NCBI GenBank assembly: GCA_027625915.1
Contig: JANTQA010000032.1
Span: 16,012,001 to 16,076,000 of the forward strand
From: Anaeramoeba flamelloides
Lineage: Eukaryota; Metamonada; Anaeramoebidae
DNA: 64,000 nt
Direction of reading: 5' to 3'
The translations under genes and the position numbers were made by a program. The notes beneath the pieces were generated by a model. The model was not told the DNA's origin, made no database searches, and saw nothing but the letters and a program-made list of their open reading frames with translations. Shown in pieces: positions 10,646 to 22,320 of this stretch; position 1 is the first letter of the stretch; each line of letters begins with the position of its first letter.

Positions 10646-10863
10646 AGTTTATAGTTTTTATCAGGCATTTCTTTTTCTGAATTATCAATTCAACTCTAAT
10701 CCTGAAGTTTATTTTTTTAAATCATTTCTAAATTATTACAAGTCAGTGCATTAATTCTAAAAAAATTTAAATTTTAGAATCTTTTAGGAATTTTCTTTTA
10801 ACATTTGAGCGAGAATGAAAATTTTTACTTTTTGGTTTTAGTAACAAGTATCAATAACAAACT

Positions 10864-10906
10864 CATTTCTACTAAAGTAGATATGAAAGGCCATCTTTAG
10901 ATGGCC
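10864..10906 (+). repeat. Twin-hairpin motif, copy 3
   Basis: CATTTCTACT, AA, AGTAGATATG (one mismatch), then a perfect GGCCATCT, TT, AGATGGCC. The loop of the first hairpin is AA here instead of TT, so the stem is kept while the loop varies. Confidence 0.85.
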
Positions 10907-10909
10907 TTC

Positions 10910-11330
10910 AAAACATAAATACAAAAACGAAAACCAATAACTTTAACAAACACAAACAATAATACATTCAATTAAATATATAACATATAAAATTAATATA
11001 ATAAACAAACAATCAACAACAATCGAATAAGTAAAAAACACTACACAAAACAAAATAACACAATACCAAACAATAAACAATAAACAACAATCAAATAACA
11101 AACTATAACCATCAACTCTAATTTTAATTTACAATATAATTCAATCCATCAAAAAATTAAACATCAATAAAATAATCAAAAACAAAACAAAATATACTTC
11201 AAAACAAGGAACAACAAAACAATATATAATTCAATACATAAATTCACATTACAAACAGTCAAAACCAAAACAACAACTAATTACTTTCATTAAAAAATTG
11301 ACAATACAAATGATTTTTCTATAACAACAT
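10910..11330 (+). repeat. G-poor tract of R2
   Basis: About 400 bases with few G residues, starting right after the twin hairpin as in R1. Confidence 0.75.
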
Positions 11331-12840
11331 TCTATTAAATTTACAAAATTTTCTCAATGGATTTTGATCCAATTCTCCTTAAAAAATCAGAAGGGACGAT
11401 ATGTAAAAATATTCAACAATTTGGATCCAAATTTTATTTTTTCTATCTGGAAAATATACAAAACAAATTTAAGATCGGTAAAATCGAACATCGATATTCA
11501 GAAACGTAAAAATGAAAAAGAAAAATAATCACTATTTTTGAGCTTGAAAAATGAAGATCATTTTAAATATTCTTGATAAGCGGCTCTAAATTTGTAAGAT
11601 CGTGAGTATATGAGTTTTCATCATTGAGTTGCTTGAATTTTCAATTTGTAATCCACAAATCAGAACAATTCCATCAAAGGAATTCTGACTTTCTTTTTGT
11701 TTTTTTTGTTCCTTAGTTTCCTTTGGTTCGTTTTGTTCCTTTGGTTCTTTTGGTTTTTTCTGTAATTAATTGAATTGTATTACCCATTATGATATTTGGT
11801 TGATATTATCGACTCTATTTTAATATTCTGGTGAATCTACGATGCCAAACGAACTCAAAATACTTTTGTTCATTTTTATGTTTTTTTGAAATAATTTTTT
11901 ATGGTGCTTTTTTTTTGTTTTTGTTTCGTTTGTTTTGTTTCTCTCGAAAAAACCGAATTGTTCTTTCCAATACAAATTGGATTGGAGTAGCCATGGTAAA
12001 GGTTTTATGGAATTTTGCATTTAAGGATTTAATAATAAATAAATTTTTGCAAAATTAAAATGTTTGTTTTTTCGATTTTAAAAATAAAGATTGACTTCTT
12101 ACATCAGTTGGTTGATTAAAAATGATCTTTTTGTATTTAGGCAAATGAGGATCATATTTGTTTCAAGACAATCACCCCAAAACTTTACCTTTTCTTTATT
12201 CAATTTTGAATTTGTTTGGAAATAACAAAGAACCTGATCAACAATAATACTTCCAATTTTCTGTTAATTTTTGAGATTTTGACCTTTTAAGGTGAAAATT
12301 GAAAACCCATTTCATCTTTACTACATACGTTAAAAAAAACTGCAGTTTATTCCCCATCAAAGTAAAATGGTTTTCAATTCACACCTAAAAGAAAATTTTC
12401 TTTTAAGTATTCGATTTTTCCTATCCTTCATTTCATTTTTGAGTTTCAAAGCAAAAATCATAGAAATCACAGATTACCAAGAAATCACAGAAACCAATAC
12501 GAATCACAGGAATCACACAAAGAAAAGAGATCAATTCTGACATTTTCTAATGAAAAAAAATGAATCATATTTTCCTACTTAGATCTCATCAATGAATAAA
12601 TATTTGTGAGATTTAAAAACCACCAAACCCTTCTTTTAAACACATCAAGCATCAAATTTTCAATTGCCAACCTATTCGTTAACTTTTCTAATTTTTTTAT
12701 TATTTTTACAAAATGTACAATAACATTTTTTAAAAATTTTGAGTTTCCTGAGATCTCTAAATATAAAATTTCTCTTAAAATCTTTAGAAAACACCTCAAC
12801 CCAATTTATCTTGGAACTTTTATTTTTTGTTTTTTGTACT

Positions 12841-13437
12841 GATAATAATACAAACACCTTCAAAAAAATTTTTAATTAAAAAAAAAACATTAACAGAAAC
12901 ATTTGGTTTATGATAATGTTTGGTAATGAAAATTCTATTCAAAATCTAAAAGAGATAAAATATTAACCTCACTAGATATCTTGAGAACTACAATCCAATC
13001 CAAATAAAAAGAAAATCATTAAAAAAAAAACAAAGTAACCAAAAGGAACAAAAACAATTTTACAATATTTCTCCAAGAACCATTTATGATTTATGTGACA
13101 ATTGAACAATAAATGTAACTCAATGTTCAAAATCCATAGACAAGTGATCTTTGTAGGTTAGAGTTGTTTATTATGGAAGAATTTATGAAAATCATCATCA
13201 TTTTTTTTTGATAGTCAAGAAAATCTCTGTTATTTTACTTTTTTTAATTTTTTAATAACAAATTTTCAGGATTTAGATGTAAACAATTTTTATTTCAAAA
13301 GGTCCCAGTTATTTGAGCCATATATTACCGATTTTTCGATATAAAATATTTATATAATCATTATTTTATATTTGATTATTTTAATATTAATAAAAATTTC
13401 ATTTTTTTATTTTTTTATATTTTTGAAAATTTTTTAA
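12841..13437. other. Gene-free stretch left of Tc1 copy A
   Basis: AT-rich and without an open frame. GGTCCCAGTTA near 13,301 could be the left end of Tc1 copy A, since its first seven bases match the inverted right-end motif TGGGACC near 15,367. Confidence 0.35.
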
Positions 13438-13946
13438 ATGGAGGAAGAAAATAAAATCAGACTCAAAATAATAGTATTATATTCAAAGGGGTTTATTCAA
13501 TGATTAATTGCGAAAAAACTTAATATAACAAGAAAAAAGGTTCGTTACTGGATTGATATTTATTTGAAGAAGGGGACATTAATTACAAAAAGGGGTGGTT
13601 CAAAGAAAAAAATTTCACAGAAACTTATCAATATTGTTGAAGAAAAAACCCTAAAAAATAGAAAATTGACTATAAAAGAACTAGTAACTTTATTAAAGAA
13701 AATCACAATGATGAACTTTTATCAATGTCGACTCTATACACTATCAGAAAAATCTTGGTTTTAAATATAAACCACCAAGAACAAGACAAGTTTTAACAGA
13801 TTTACAAATAGGAAAAAGATTAATATTTGCATTACATCATGAATCATTGAATACTGATTGGGAAAGTGTTATATTCTCAGATGAAAGTTGGTTTTATATA
13901 AATTCATTTAAACAAAAGATTTGGAGAAGAAAGGGTGAATTAGATG

Positions 13947-14103
13947 GTAATTTTTTTCATTAAAAAAAATTGTTTTTTTTTTAAAATTTCAACTTTTTTA
14001 TCAAAAATCAGTTCTAATTCCAATTTTAAAAAAAATGATCAAATTTGATCAAATTTGATCAACAACAAAAAAATTTTTTTCCCATTTTTTACTTATCAAA
14101 AAG
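13947..14103 (+). other. Spliceosomal-type intron in Tc1 copy A
   Basis: GTAATT at the left and ...TCAAAAAG at the right bracket 157 AT-rich bases. Joining the flanks gives GELD-DSVFINK, with the GAT codon split after its first base. Copies B and C break at the same codon, and C also keeps both GT and AG. The shared place and phase argue for an ancestral intron rather than decay. Confidence 0.65.
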
Positions 14104-14210
14104 ATTCAGTTTTTATTAATAAATCAAATTATGAAATAAAAAATTTATATTTGGGGTGCTATAACTTATAATTTACAGACTGATTTAATAATCTTAAATT
14201 CACCAATTAA

Positions 14211-14744
14211 ACCCCAATTCAAAATTTTTAACACACCAAAATTCGATTTGTGAAAAAAAAAAACTTATTTAATCACTTCTCGAAGATTTACCAAATTAGA
14301 ACCATTCACTAATTGAAATGTTAACACCTTTTTATAAATTACAATACCCACAAAACAAAAAATAAATAATTATCAATACAAATAAATCATGGGTGTGTTA
14401 AAAATTTTGGAGAGAGCAAAACAAAAAAATACATTAGTAAATCTGTTTAAATTCTATTAGGAATATTGATCGATCAAAAGGTTAGATACTACCAACTAAT
14501 TTTATTTGAGTTCTTCTATTTGGAACAACTTTCAACTTTAACATAATATAAACCTTGTTGATAAAAATTTTGATCCAACAAAGCCAATTACGTAATTCAA
14601 ACAATGAAATGAAAACAAAAACTAAAAGATGAAAAAATGATTTTCATATTTTTCAAAAATCAAAATTATCTCCAATTTCAATGAAATTGTATTGTTTTGA
14701 TTGTTTGGAACGTTTTAGCTGGGTGGAAAATTTTGAATTTTAGT
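14211..14744. mobile_element. TTAA-flanked non-autonomous element, piggyBac-like
   Basis: TTAA occurs immediately before and immediately after this 534-bp insertion, and removing it with one TTAA rejoins transposase codons LNSPI and NSTIY. The ends are imperfect inverted repeats: ACCCCAATTCAAAATTTT on the left and, read inward from the right, ACTAAAATTCAAAATTTT. TTAA target use is the hallmark of piggyBac elements, and a piggyBac transposase relic lies at 63.4-64.0 kb. It has no coding capacity. An inner inverted pair (TTTTTAACACACC and GGTGTGTTAAAAA) lies at 14,225-14,410. Confidence 0.65.
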
Positions 14745-15142
14745 TTAATTCTACAATTTATGTTGAAGAATGTATTAAAAAATCAAAAATAATTCAATTA
14801 GCAAATAAAGAATATGGTAAATTTAATTGGATTTTTCAACAAGATGGTGCAAGACCACATACATCAAAATATACACTCAATTATCTAAAAAGAAAATGTT
14901 TAGTACTTGAACCTTGGCCTACTAATTCACCAGATTTAAATCCAATAGAAAGTCTTTGGGGAATAATTGATACATATAAAGAAAAAAATAGACCTAAGAA
15001 TTTAAATGAATTTAAACAAGTATTAATCAATATATGGAATAATATTGAATGGATGAGCTTAGAAAATTTATCTAAATCAATGAATAAAAGAATCCAATTA
15101 GTTACCGAAAGGGAAGGGCATTCAATAAATGGATATTTTTAA

Positions 15143-15960
15143 TAATAATTATTTTTCATTTTTAAAATATGGAAAAAAATATAAACATTGTAATTTTTTT
15201 CAAATGTTTCCACATATTTTATGTTTTATTTTTATTTTTTTTATTTTTTTATTTGATTTTTTATAATAAATAAATAATGGTTTATGGTTAAACAATAAAG
15301 GGTTTTTTTTATAATTTTAAATTTTTTTTACTTTATTTTTGATTTTTATATAATGATTGAATTTTTGGTGGGACCTAATGAAAAAAAAAAAAAGAGTTTA
15401 TTTTTCTCAAAATTTCTTCTTTCATTTGATTATGATTAAAAAAAGAAAAATCAAATATTAGAAATTTTTTGATCCCAAATTAGACACCATTTGCTATTTA
15501 ACCTGACTCTTTAATTTAAATCAGATCGGAGATAAAAATATGAAGACGATTTGGTTAAATATCAAACATTGTACTTCAAGATTTCTCGTTTTTTTTTTAT
15601 TTATGTTTTTTTTTAATTTAGGAAGAAAATTTATAATTATTAAAGTATATTCTTTGAAATGAAATTTTCTCTTTAAATAATAAACCATTTGAGTTGGATT
15701 AGAACTTTGGAAAATGTTTTTGAGACTTTTTAAAACTGTATTAAATAAAAAAAAGTTGTTATTTTGAAAATTTTTGGAAATATTTTTTATTTTGATATCT
15801 TGATTAGAATTATATGGTTGATTGGATTTATCTTAAAAATATTCTGATGTTTTGATATCTTTGGTTTGAGTATTGTGTATTTTAAGAATTCTTTTGGAAA
15901 GATTATTTTTTTTATTCTATTTTATTTTTTATTTACCTATTTTTTAATCAAAAACAAATA
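15143..15960. other. Gene-free stretch right of Tc1 copy A
   Basis: AT-rich, with no gene. TGGTGGGACCTAATG near 15,365 is the probable right end of the Tc1 element. The rest holds only A or T runs. Confidence 0.4.
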
Positions 15961-15967
15961 ATTTAAA

Positions 15968-16450
15968 TTCATTTCTACTTTAGTATAATTTTGTTTTTTG
16001 TTGTTGTTATATGTTGTATTGTTTTTTACCAGGCCATCTAAAGATGGTCTATCATTTCTACTAAAACAGTATACAATATAATAAATAAAACAAAAAACAA
16101 CAATAACAAAAACAAAAACAATCAATCAATTTCAAAATACAAAAAACAACAAAATACTACAACCAGCTACAACAAAGTTTAACAATCACAAATCAATTCA
16201 ACATCACACATAACATTATACGAACACAAAATAAATAAATAATTAACAACATACATATCGATAAATATAAACTCAAACATACAATAAAAACAACTCAAAT
16301 CAAATATTAACAATTATATATAAACTCGATACATAAAAAAGTGTAACAAACATCTTAATTCATTATATCTATAATTCTAAAAAGAATAAATATAAATTAA
16401 ATTCAACAATATATTACAACATTTCATCAAAACATCCCATATCAAATGAA
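15968..16450 (+). repeat. Partial 2.7-kb unit with a rearranged twin hairpin
   Basis: CATTTCTACTTTAGTA is followed by about 50 G+T-rich bases. Then come GGCCATCT, AA, AGATGGTC and TCATTTCTACT, so the two hairpins are split and partly inverted. A G-poor tract follows from 16,075 to about 16,440 as in other units. The later blocks are missing and Tc1 copy C begins shortly after. Confidence 0.6.
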
Positions 16451-17243
16451 GTGAAAATAGTAAATAATTTATTGATCAAAAAAAAACTAATTGTGTTTTA
16501 TTTTCGAAAATTAATATTAAATGGTTCTTCAATAAATGCTGGATAACGGATTTTTTTTTCACATTTATTCATTTTACTTTATCTATTTACCAATCATTTT
16601 ATTTTTAAAAATTGGATATTTTGATTTTTTGAATTTTTACGAATGTTAACAAATTCTCAAAATGATACAAAAGAAAGAGAAACAAAAACAATGATAATAT
16701 TGTTAAGAAATCAGGGTTTATCTCAAAGGCAAAATATAACTAGAAAAAAAGTTCGATATTGGCAAAGCAAATGAGATACAAAAAAGTATTTTACTTTTTT
16801 TTACTTTTTGGTTTTTTAATTTTAAAGTTACATTTTTCTTTTTTTTTCTTTTCTCATTCTTCTATTAGTGCAATTGAAAACACAATAAAAAACGAGTAGA
16901 AAAAGAAAACACACTGATGAAAATAAAGAGTTGATGAAAAATATATCAAAGACTAATCGGAAAATGAGTTGCAAGGAACTGAGTACATATTTAAAAGAAG
17001 AATATAATGTCAGTAAAGGTAGAACAACAGTATGGAAGATTAGAAAAGATTTAAATTTTGAATATTTATTACCAAGGAAACGGACCCTTTTAACAACAAA
17101 ACAAAAAAAGAAAAGATTAAAATTAGTAAGAAAATATATTAATAATCTTATTGATTGGAAAAAAGTTAAATTTACAGACGAAAAATGGTTTTATTATACT
17201 GGTTTGAATCGAAAAATTTGGAGACAAAAGGGAGAGAAAGATG

Positions 17244-17473
17244 GTAGGTTTTCTTTTTTTTTTTTTTTTTTTTTTTTTTGTATAAGTCTGTTTGTAAGAT
17301 CAATAAGGTTGCGGAGCACATATTTTTTTTGCGTGATCATGCAAAAATTAAAATCTTCTAAAAATTACATTTTTGCGGTCCACTTGTAAATTCAAGATCT
17401 ATGTTCTTTAAATGTTGGTAACATGAAATATTTTTTTTTTTTTTTATTTTTTTTTTGTCCACTTTTTACAAAG
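17244..17473 (+). other. Intron in Tc1 copy C
   Basis: The left border is GATG then GTAGGT and the right border ...TTTTTACAAAG then ATTCTGTTTTTA. Splicing gives EKD-DSVFNN, phase 1, at the same codon as in copy A. It contains a run of about 23 T residues near 17,257-17,279 and a short GC-richer patch that may be an insertion. Confidence 0.62.
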
Positions 17474-17538
17474 ATTCTGTTTTTAACAATTTGCAAACAC
17501 CAAAATTGTTTTTGATATTTTTTTATCAAACATTTTGC

Positions 17539-17557
17539 AAAAGTGAAACTGACTGTA
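17539..17557. mobile_element. Single end of a family A MITE inside Tc1 copy C
   Basis: AAAAGTGAAACTGACTGTA is the exact right terminus of family A, but no left half is present. It sits just before the codons NSQTY, the same transposase position as the MITE in copy B and the TTAA insertion in copy A. Confidence 0.75.
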
Positions 17558-18886
17558 ATTCACAAACATATCAGAATAATGTTATCTCAAGAAGTAAAAT
17601 TTTTTCTGATATGGATGAATTGTATGGTAAGAATCAATGGATATTAATGCAAGACGGTGCAACTTCTCATACATCATTATCAACTCTCGAATATTTGAAA
17701 AACAAATGTCAGGTTTTAAAAAAATGGCCATCCAAATTCGCCAGATTTCAACCCAATAGAACACTTATGGGGTATTATGTCCAAAAAAATAGTGATAACC
17801 CCCAAAAGAATAAAAATCAATTAATAAAATGTTGTAGAGACGTTTGGAAATCACTTAAATGGGAAATAATGGACAATTTATGTAATTCAATGGAAACAAG
17901 ATTAAAATTAGTAATTGAATTAAATTGTGAATGTATAGATGGGTTTTATTAATTATAAAATAAAATCTTGTTTTTTTGTTATTTTTGGGAACTTAAGATT
18001 TTTTTAATTAATTTTTTTTTCAATTTTTTTTTTTATTTAGTTTTTATCATCAAATAAATAAAAAACATGATAATATATATATTAATATTTTAATTGTTGG
18101 TGTTAAACATTAAAGTAACGATGAGATTTTTTTTTTTCAATTTTTATTTTTTTTTATTTTTTGACTGGGCACCTATTAAGTCGACCGAGTTAATATAAAC
18201 CCCATTCCAAAATATGTATACAATTTAATATAGTTGAAATAATAGAAATACTGTATTTTACATCCAATTTGTTGGTATTATTTTGATTTTTAAAGAATAT
18301 CAAAATTCATTACAAGTCTTTGTTCTTTTTTTTAGCATTTCTTTTTTTCTAATTTACATTTAAGTAATCTAATTCATTACATCTTGAAAATTTTTCTGAT
18401 TCTATTATAGAAGGTTATTGTTGAGTTTGTTAAATAAAAAAAAAACTCATTTAATTAATATTTGTTGATAAAATCTTTCCATTTGATCCATCAACAATTG
18501 TTGTTGAAATTTCAACAAATTTACCTAATCCAATTTTTTTTTAAACTAACTTTTTCATTTCCTTCATTTCATCATTTTGGATCTTTTTACCAGATACTTT
18601 TTGCTTAATTTGGTGTTTTAAAACCAGAATTTTTTTTACTTTTTTTTCATTGGAAAAACCAGATTTTTATTTTTTTCACAAATCTATCTTTTTTTCCGGT
18701 ATATTTCTTTTTCAGATAAATCAACTCTAATCATGAAGTTTATTTTTTTTGAGATCATTTATAAATTCTTACAAGTCGCTTCATTAATTCTCAAAATAAT
18801 TTTCATTTTTTGGGATCTTTTAACCTTTAAGCGAGAATTTTAATTTATATACTTTGATTTTAATTGTAAACATACATAAATAATCT

Positions 18887-18931
18887 CATTTCTACTTTAG
18901 TAGAAATGAAATGCCATTTTTAGATGGCCTT
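18887..18931 (+). repeat. Twin-hairpin motif, copy 4
   Basis: A perfect CATTTCTACT, TT, AGTAGAAATG hairpin, followed by GCCATTTTTAGATGGC, a shortened second hairpin with one changed base. Confidence 0.82.
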
Positions 18932-18934
18932 CAA

Positions 18935-19340
18935 AACCCCAACATTCAAATTATACACATCAAAACAATCAACATAATAATACAATCAACTTCAAATATA
19001 AACATCACAAACAATAAAATAAAAAGAAAAGAATAATAAAATATAATATAATATACAGAAATAATACAATAATAAATACTTATCAAACAACTATCAATAA
19101 ACTAAAAATAATCATAACACACAGCAAACACAAAAACAATAAAATTAAACAAACAAAACACTTATTTAATAGAAAAGAAAAATCAAACAAACAAATATTG
19201 TTATAATAACAATAACATAAAAAAACTCCAAAATTATCAAAAATAATATTAATACAATTTCATTTAAAGTCATAAAAAGACCAACAGTACTATTCAAATA
19301 TAATGTACAATAAGGGTTATAATCAAATACTATAAACATA
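18935..19340 (+). repeat. G-poor tract of R3
   Basis: About 400 bases with very few G on the + strand, starting at the twin hairpin as in the other units. Confidence 0.75.
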
Positions 19341-21129
19341 AAAAAAGATACAACAGACAGTGAATTGAGGAAAAGTCAAAATATTGTAATTTTTGGGATT
19401 TTTTGGAATTTTTTAGATTTTTCTTGTAAATCATTTTTTAATCGATCCAAAAACTTATTGACTTTCCCGAAAAAAACTAGGCAAAACTAAAAAGTTAATT
19501 TTTTGATATTAGGAAAATGCCACTCCACTTTCTTTTCATTTTTTTTTATACTCTCTTGTCCACACTTTAACATACTTGAAAAGAAAGTGGATTGACATTT
19601 TCGAAATGAAATTTTTTTAAATTCAAAATTTTTTGAGAATAATTTGGAATTTGATGAAGGGATATTTTTTTTCACAGATCAAAATTTTGCAAAAAGACCT
19701 AAATTTTTCCAGTTTAACAAATTCCCTCTGGATCAAGTTTCTTTTAAATAGATAAATATGTTACTAGATGGAAAAATAGTAATCACTAACCATAAAATTC
19801 GAATAATCCTTAATGTAGATAATTTATAATTAGGATAAAAATATCCTCTTCTGGACATTTTTCATTTTAAATAAATGAACAAAAAAAATTTGAGATAACT
19901 AAACTCGATCAAACATCAATTTCCAAAATATAAAAATGAAAAATGAAAAATAATCACGATATTTTATGTAGAAAAATGAAGATCCATTCAAACATTATTG
20001 ATAAACACACTCTAACTTATGTAGATCGTGTGTATATCAGTTTTGATCATTAAGTAGCTTGAATTTTCAATTTGTAAACACAAATCATTCACAATTCCTA
20101 TAAAGAAATTGTAACTCTTTCTCTTTGTTTTTTTTTTGATGGTTTAAGTTCTTTTTGGTTCGTTTTTGTTATTTGGTTTTTTTGGCTCCTTTTTGGATCT
20201 TTATATTTTTGGTTCCTTTGGTTTTTTCTTAAAGTGAAGTTCCCCTATTTAGTTCTTTGGTGGTTATTATTTACTCTGTTTTATATATTGAAAGAATCTA
20301 CCACATACAGTACTTACTGTAGAATTTTTTGGTGAATTTTTTATTTTTTTGAGATAATATTTCCTGTTTGGATTGTTCCTCTTAAAACCAAATTTGTTTT
20401 GTTCAGAGACAAAATGGATTGAGGTTGTGGGGAAAGGTTTTGTGGAACATTTAATGGCCATTGATAAATCTAAAAAAAATTTTGCGAAAATTTAGTCAGT
20501 TTTTTTTTATATACTATATTTAAAAAAAATAATTATTACTTCACATCAGTTGAGAAAATATGATCTTTTTGCTTGTAGGAGAGGAGGATTTTAGTTGGAT
20601 TCAATACAATACCAAATACTAAAACTTGTATTTATACAAATTAGACTTTGTTTGGTAAAAACGAAGAAATTGTCAACAATAATTCCAATTTTTTGTTAAT
20701 TTTTGAGATTTTAGAACTTTAAGGTGAAAATTCAAAAACCCCTTTCATCTTAAATGACACATTAAAAAAATACTGTAGGTAATCCCCAACAAGGTAAAAT
20801 CGTAATCGATTTTCTCTTGTGTGTTGAGAAATTTTCTCAAAAATTCGATTTTTTCTAATCCTCCTTTTGCATTTTGGGTTACAAGGATGAATTGTAAAAA
20901 TCACAGAAATTTCAAAAATCACAGAAATCACAGAAACAAAAAACAGATTAATTCTGACATTTTTTTATAAAAAAATTCCTTTATTGATACTTAGATCTCA
21001 CTAAATAAATATTTGTAAGATTTACCAACCAACAAACCCTCTTTTAAACACACCAAAAATCAAATTTTCAATTGCCAACCTAGTAGTTAAAATTAAGTTC
21101 CACAAAATTTAGAATTAAAAATTTTTTTT

Positions 21130-21387
21130 TTTTAATCTGATTTTGAAATCATTTGAAAACCATTAATTGTAAAATAAAAAGATCACAATTTTCATTAATT
21201 TTTCCAAAATTATCACACTTTCAAGAATTAAAACAAATTTTCAAAAGTTTCAATTCTAAAAAAGTATAAATAATTTAAGCTGTTATTTTGGAATAAAAAT
21301 TTGAAATTTTACCTAAATTATAAAACCTTCGGTGGAAAGTTGGATGAAAATTTTTTTCCATTTATTTTGAAACAAATAGTATTAACA
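21130..21387. mobile_element. Partial foldback element in R3
   Basis: The right edge, GGAAAGTTGGATGAAAATT then CCATTTATTTTGAAAC, matches the arm of the foldback elements at 27,115-27,315 and 36,640-37,350. Only one arm is recognisable here, and the Tigger-type MITE begins at its right end. Confidence 0.45.
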
Positions 21388-21927
21388 TAGTACAAAAAAA
21401 AGTGAAACGGGAAAAAAAAGTGAAAGACTGGTTTTTAATTGTGAATATTAATCAAATCACAGAAATCACAGAAATCACAGAAATCACAGAAATCACAGAA
21501 ACCTGAAAATGAAAAGTCAAGATCAATTAAAAAATGAATAAATCAATCGTTAAATACAAAATGAAGTATTCAGCACAATAACAGTTTTTTAAATACTATC
21601 TTTTAGTATGGGTTTTTCTTTGATTGATCTAATTATTAAACATTTATTTCAAAAAATTTACTATTTTTGAGATCTCCAAAACCACATCAATAATTTCGAT
21701 AATGAAATTAGATTTAAATTTTATTTGTTGGGTTGATTGAAAATAATATAATGTATTATTATTAAAAGTTAATTGGTTACTTCTTTTTATTGATTTTACT
21801 TTTCTTTTTCAGGTTTCTGTGATTTCTGTGATTTCTGTGATTTCTGTGATTTCTGTGATTCTATTAATGTTACTAATGAAAAACCAGTGTTTCACTTTTT
21901 TTTCTGTTTCACTTTTTTTCCACAATT
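21388..21927. mobile_element. Tigger-type MITE with AAATCACAG arms
   Basis: The left arm carries AAAAGTGAAAC twice, ACTGGTTTTT and five AAATCACAG repeats. The right arm carries the inverted equivalents: TTTCTGTGA repeats, AAAAACCAGTG, GTTTCACTTTT twice, then TTTCCACAA. The arms are about 130 bases and the centre has no open frame. The outer motif GTTTCACTTTTTTTCCACAA is identical to the right end of the pogo/Tigger element at 40,100. It is inserted in the CAATTGCCAACC-to-double-hairpin part of unit R3. Confidence 0.8.
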
Positions 21928-22117
21928 GCAATCCAAAGTTAATATTTTGATTGTTAATTTATTTTTCATCATTGAATTTTTGTTTAAAGTTTGTAATTTA
22001 AATCTAAGAAGTCGAATGGAACATTAAATTTGAAAATTTTTTTTTAAAAAAACCCAATTTTTATTTTGAATCAATTTATTTCAAATCATCTGATATCATA
22101 AAGTAGGGTATTGGGAG

Positions 22118-22188
22118 AAAGCCCCCCTTCAGGGGTTTTGGGGGTGTAGGTAATAAAGGAACTATTAGGTTAGGTGCATAAATATTAC
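22118..22188 (+). repeat. GC-rich double-hairpin motif, copy 2
   Basis: GCCCCCCTTCAGGGG, TTTTGGGGGTGTAGGTAATA, then a decayed second hairpin ending AGGTTAGGTGC. It aligns base for base with copy 1 at 4,909, but the left half of hairpin 2 has changed. Confidence 0.72.
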
Positions 22189-22194
22189 ACACAC

Positions 22195-22234
<40 letters not shown>

Positions 22235-22320
22235 TAACAAAAGCTTTGAGTTGGGTACGTTAAAGTATCCAAACATCATTACTTAGCAAGATTCAAATAT
22301 ATATATATATATATATATAA
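22189..22320. repeat. (TA)n tracts flanking a GAGTTGGGTAC motif
   Basis: TA repeats at about 22,199-22,230 and 22,297-22,318 flank the unit-end motif GCTTTGAGTTGGGTACGT. Confidence 0.85.

Larger units (their letters stand above)
10646..12840 (+). repeat. 2.7-kb repeat unit R2
   Basis: Same order as R1: left part with ATCAGGCATTTCTTTTTCTG, twin hairpin (10,864), G-poor tract (10,910-11,330), the TTGATCCAATTCTC block, CTTGAATTTTCAATTTG (about 11,632), an AAATCACAG-type microsatellite (12,450-12,520) and the CAATTGCCAACCTA block (about 12,660). It ends before the GC-rich double hairpin. Short open frames inside it on both strands are not credible genes. Confidence 0.7.
13438..15142 (+). pseudogene. 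Tc1/mariner-like transposase, copy A (most complete)
   Basis: DD34E transposase, predicted to act in the nucleus on its own inverted repeats at TA sites. It starts MEEENKIRLKIIVLYSKGF, followed by a helix-turn-helix with KKLNITRKKVRYW. The first catalytic Asp is in VIFSDESWFYI, the second in FQQDGARPHTS, and the Glu in SPDLNPIESLW, 34 residues after the second Asp. The protein ends ...GHSINGYF before TAA. It is broken by a TGA in the first helix region, a frameshift near 13,700 and a 534-bp insertion at 14,211-14,744. A phase-1 intron at 13,947-14,103 separates the SDESWF exon from the LYIWGAI exon. N and C termini are both present, so this copy best defines the family. Confidence 0.9.
16655..17952 (+). 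pseudogene. Tc1/mariner-like transposase, copy C
   Basis: DD34E transposase relic of the same family as copies A and B. An N-terminal helix-turn-helix fragment (TMIILLRNQGLSQ, then NITRKKVRYWQSK) is followed by a break. The longest open part (16,931-17,243) covers the second helix-turn-helix, TTVWKIRKDLNFEYLLPRK, and the first catalytic Asp in KFTDEKWFYY. After an intron (17,244-17,473), DSVFNN resumes, but the WGAI region is deleted up to a MITE end at 17,539-17,557. The rest carries MQDGATSHTS. Two compensating frameshifts hide PDFNPIEHLWGIM, which holds the catalytic Glu. It ends ...LNCECIDGFY and TAA, and is inactive as read. Confidence 0.88.
18200..22295 (+). repeat. 2.7-kb repeat unit R3, enlarged by nested insertions
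   Basis: Left part from about 18,200, twin hairpin at 18,887, G-poor tract 18,935-19,340, conserved right blocks (GGATCAAGTTTC near 19,730 through CAATTGCCAACC near 21,070), GC-rich double hairpin at 22,118 and the GAGTTGGGTACGT motif at 22,246. It is longer than R1 because elements were inserted, notably the Tigger-type MITE at 21,388-21,927. No open frame inside resembles a gene. Confidence 0.7.

Noticed and set aside
21440-21880. CRISPR-like array from the AAATCACAG repeats
   Set aside because: The units are 9 bases with no spacers, and the two arrays are the arms of an inverted-repeat MITE in a eukaryotic context.
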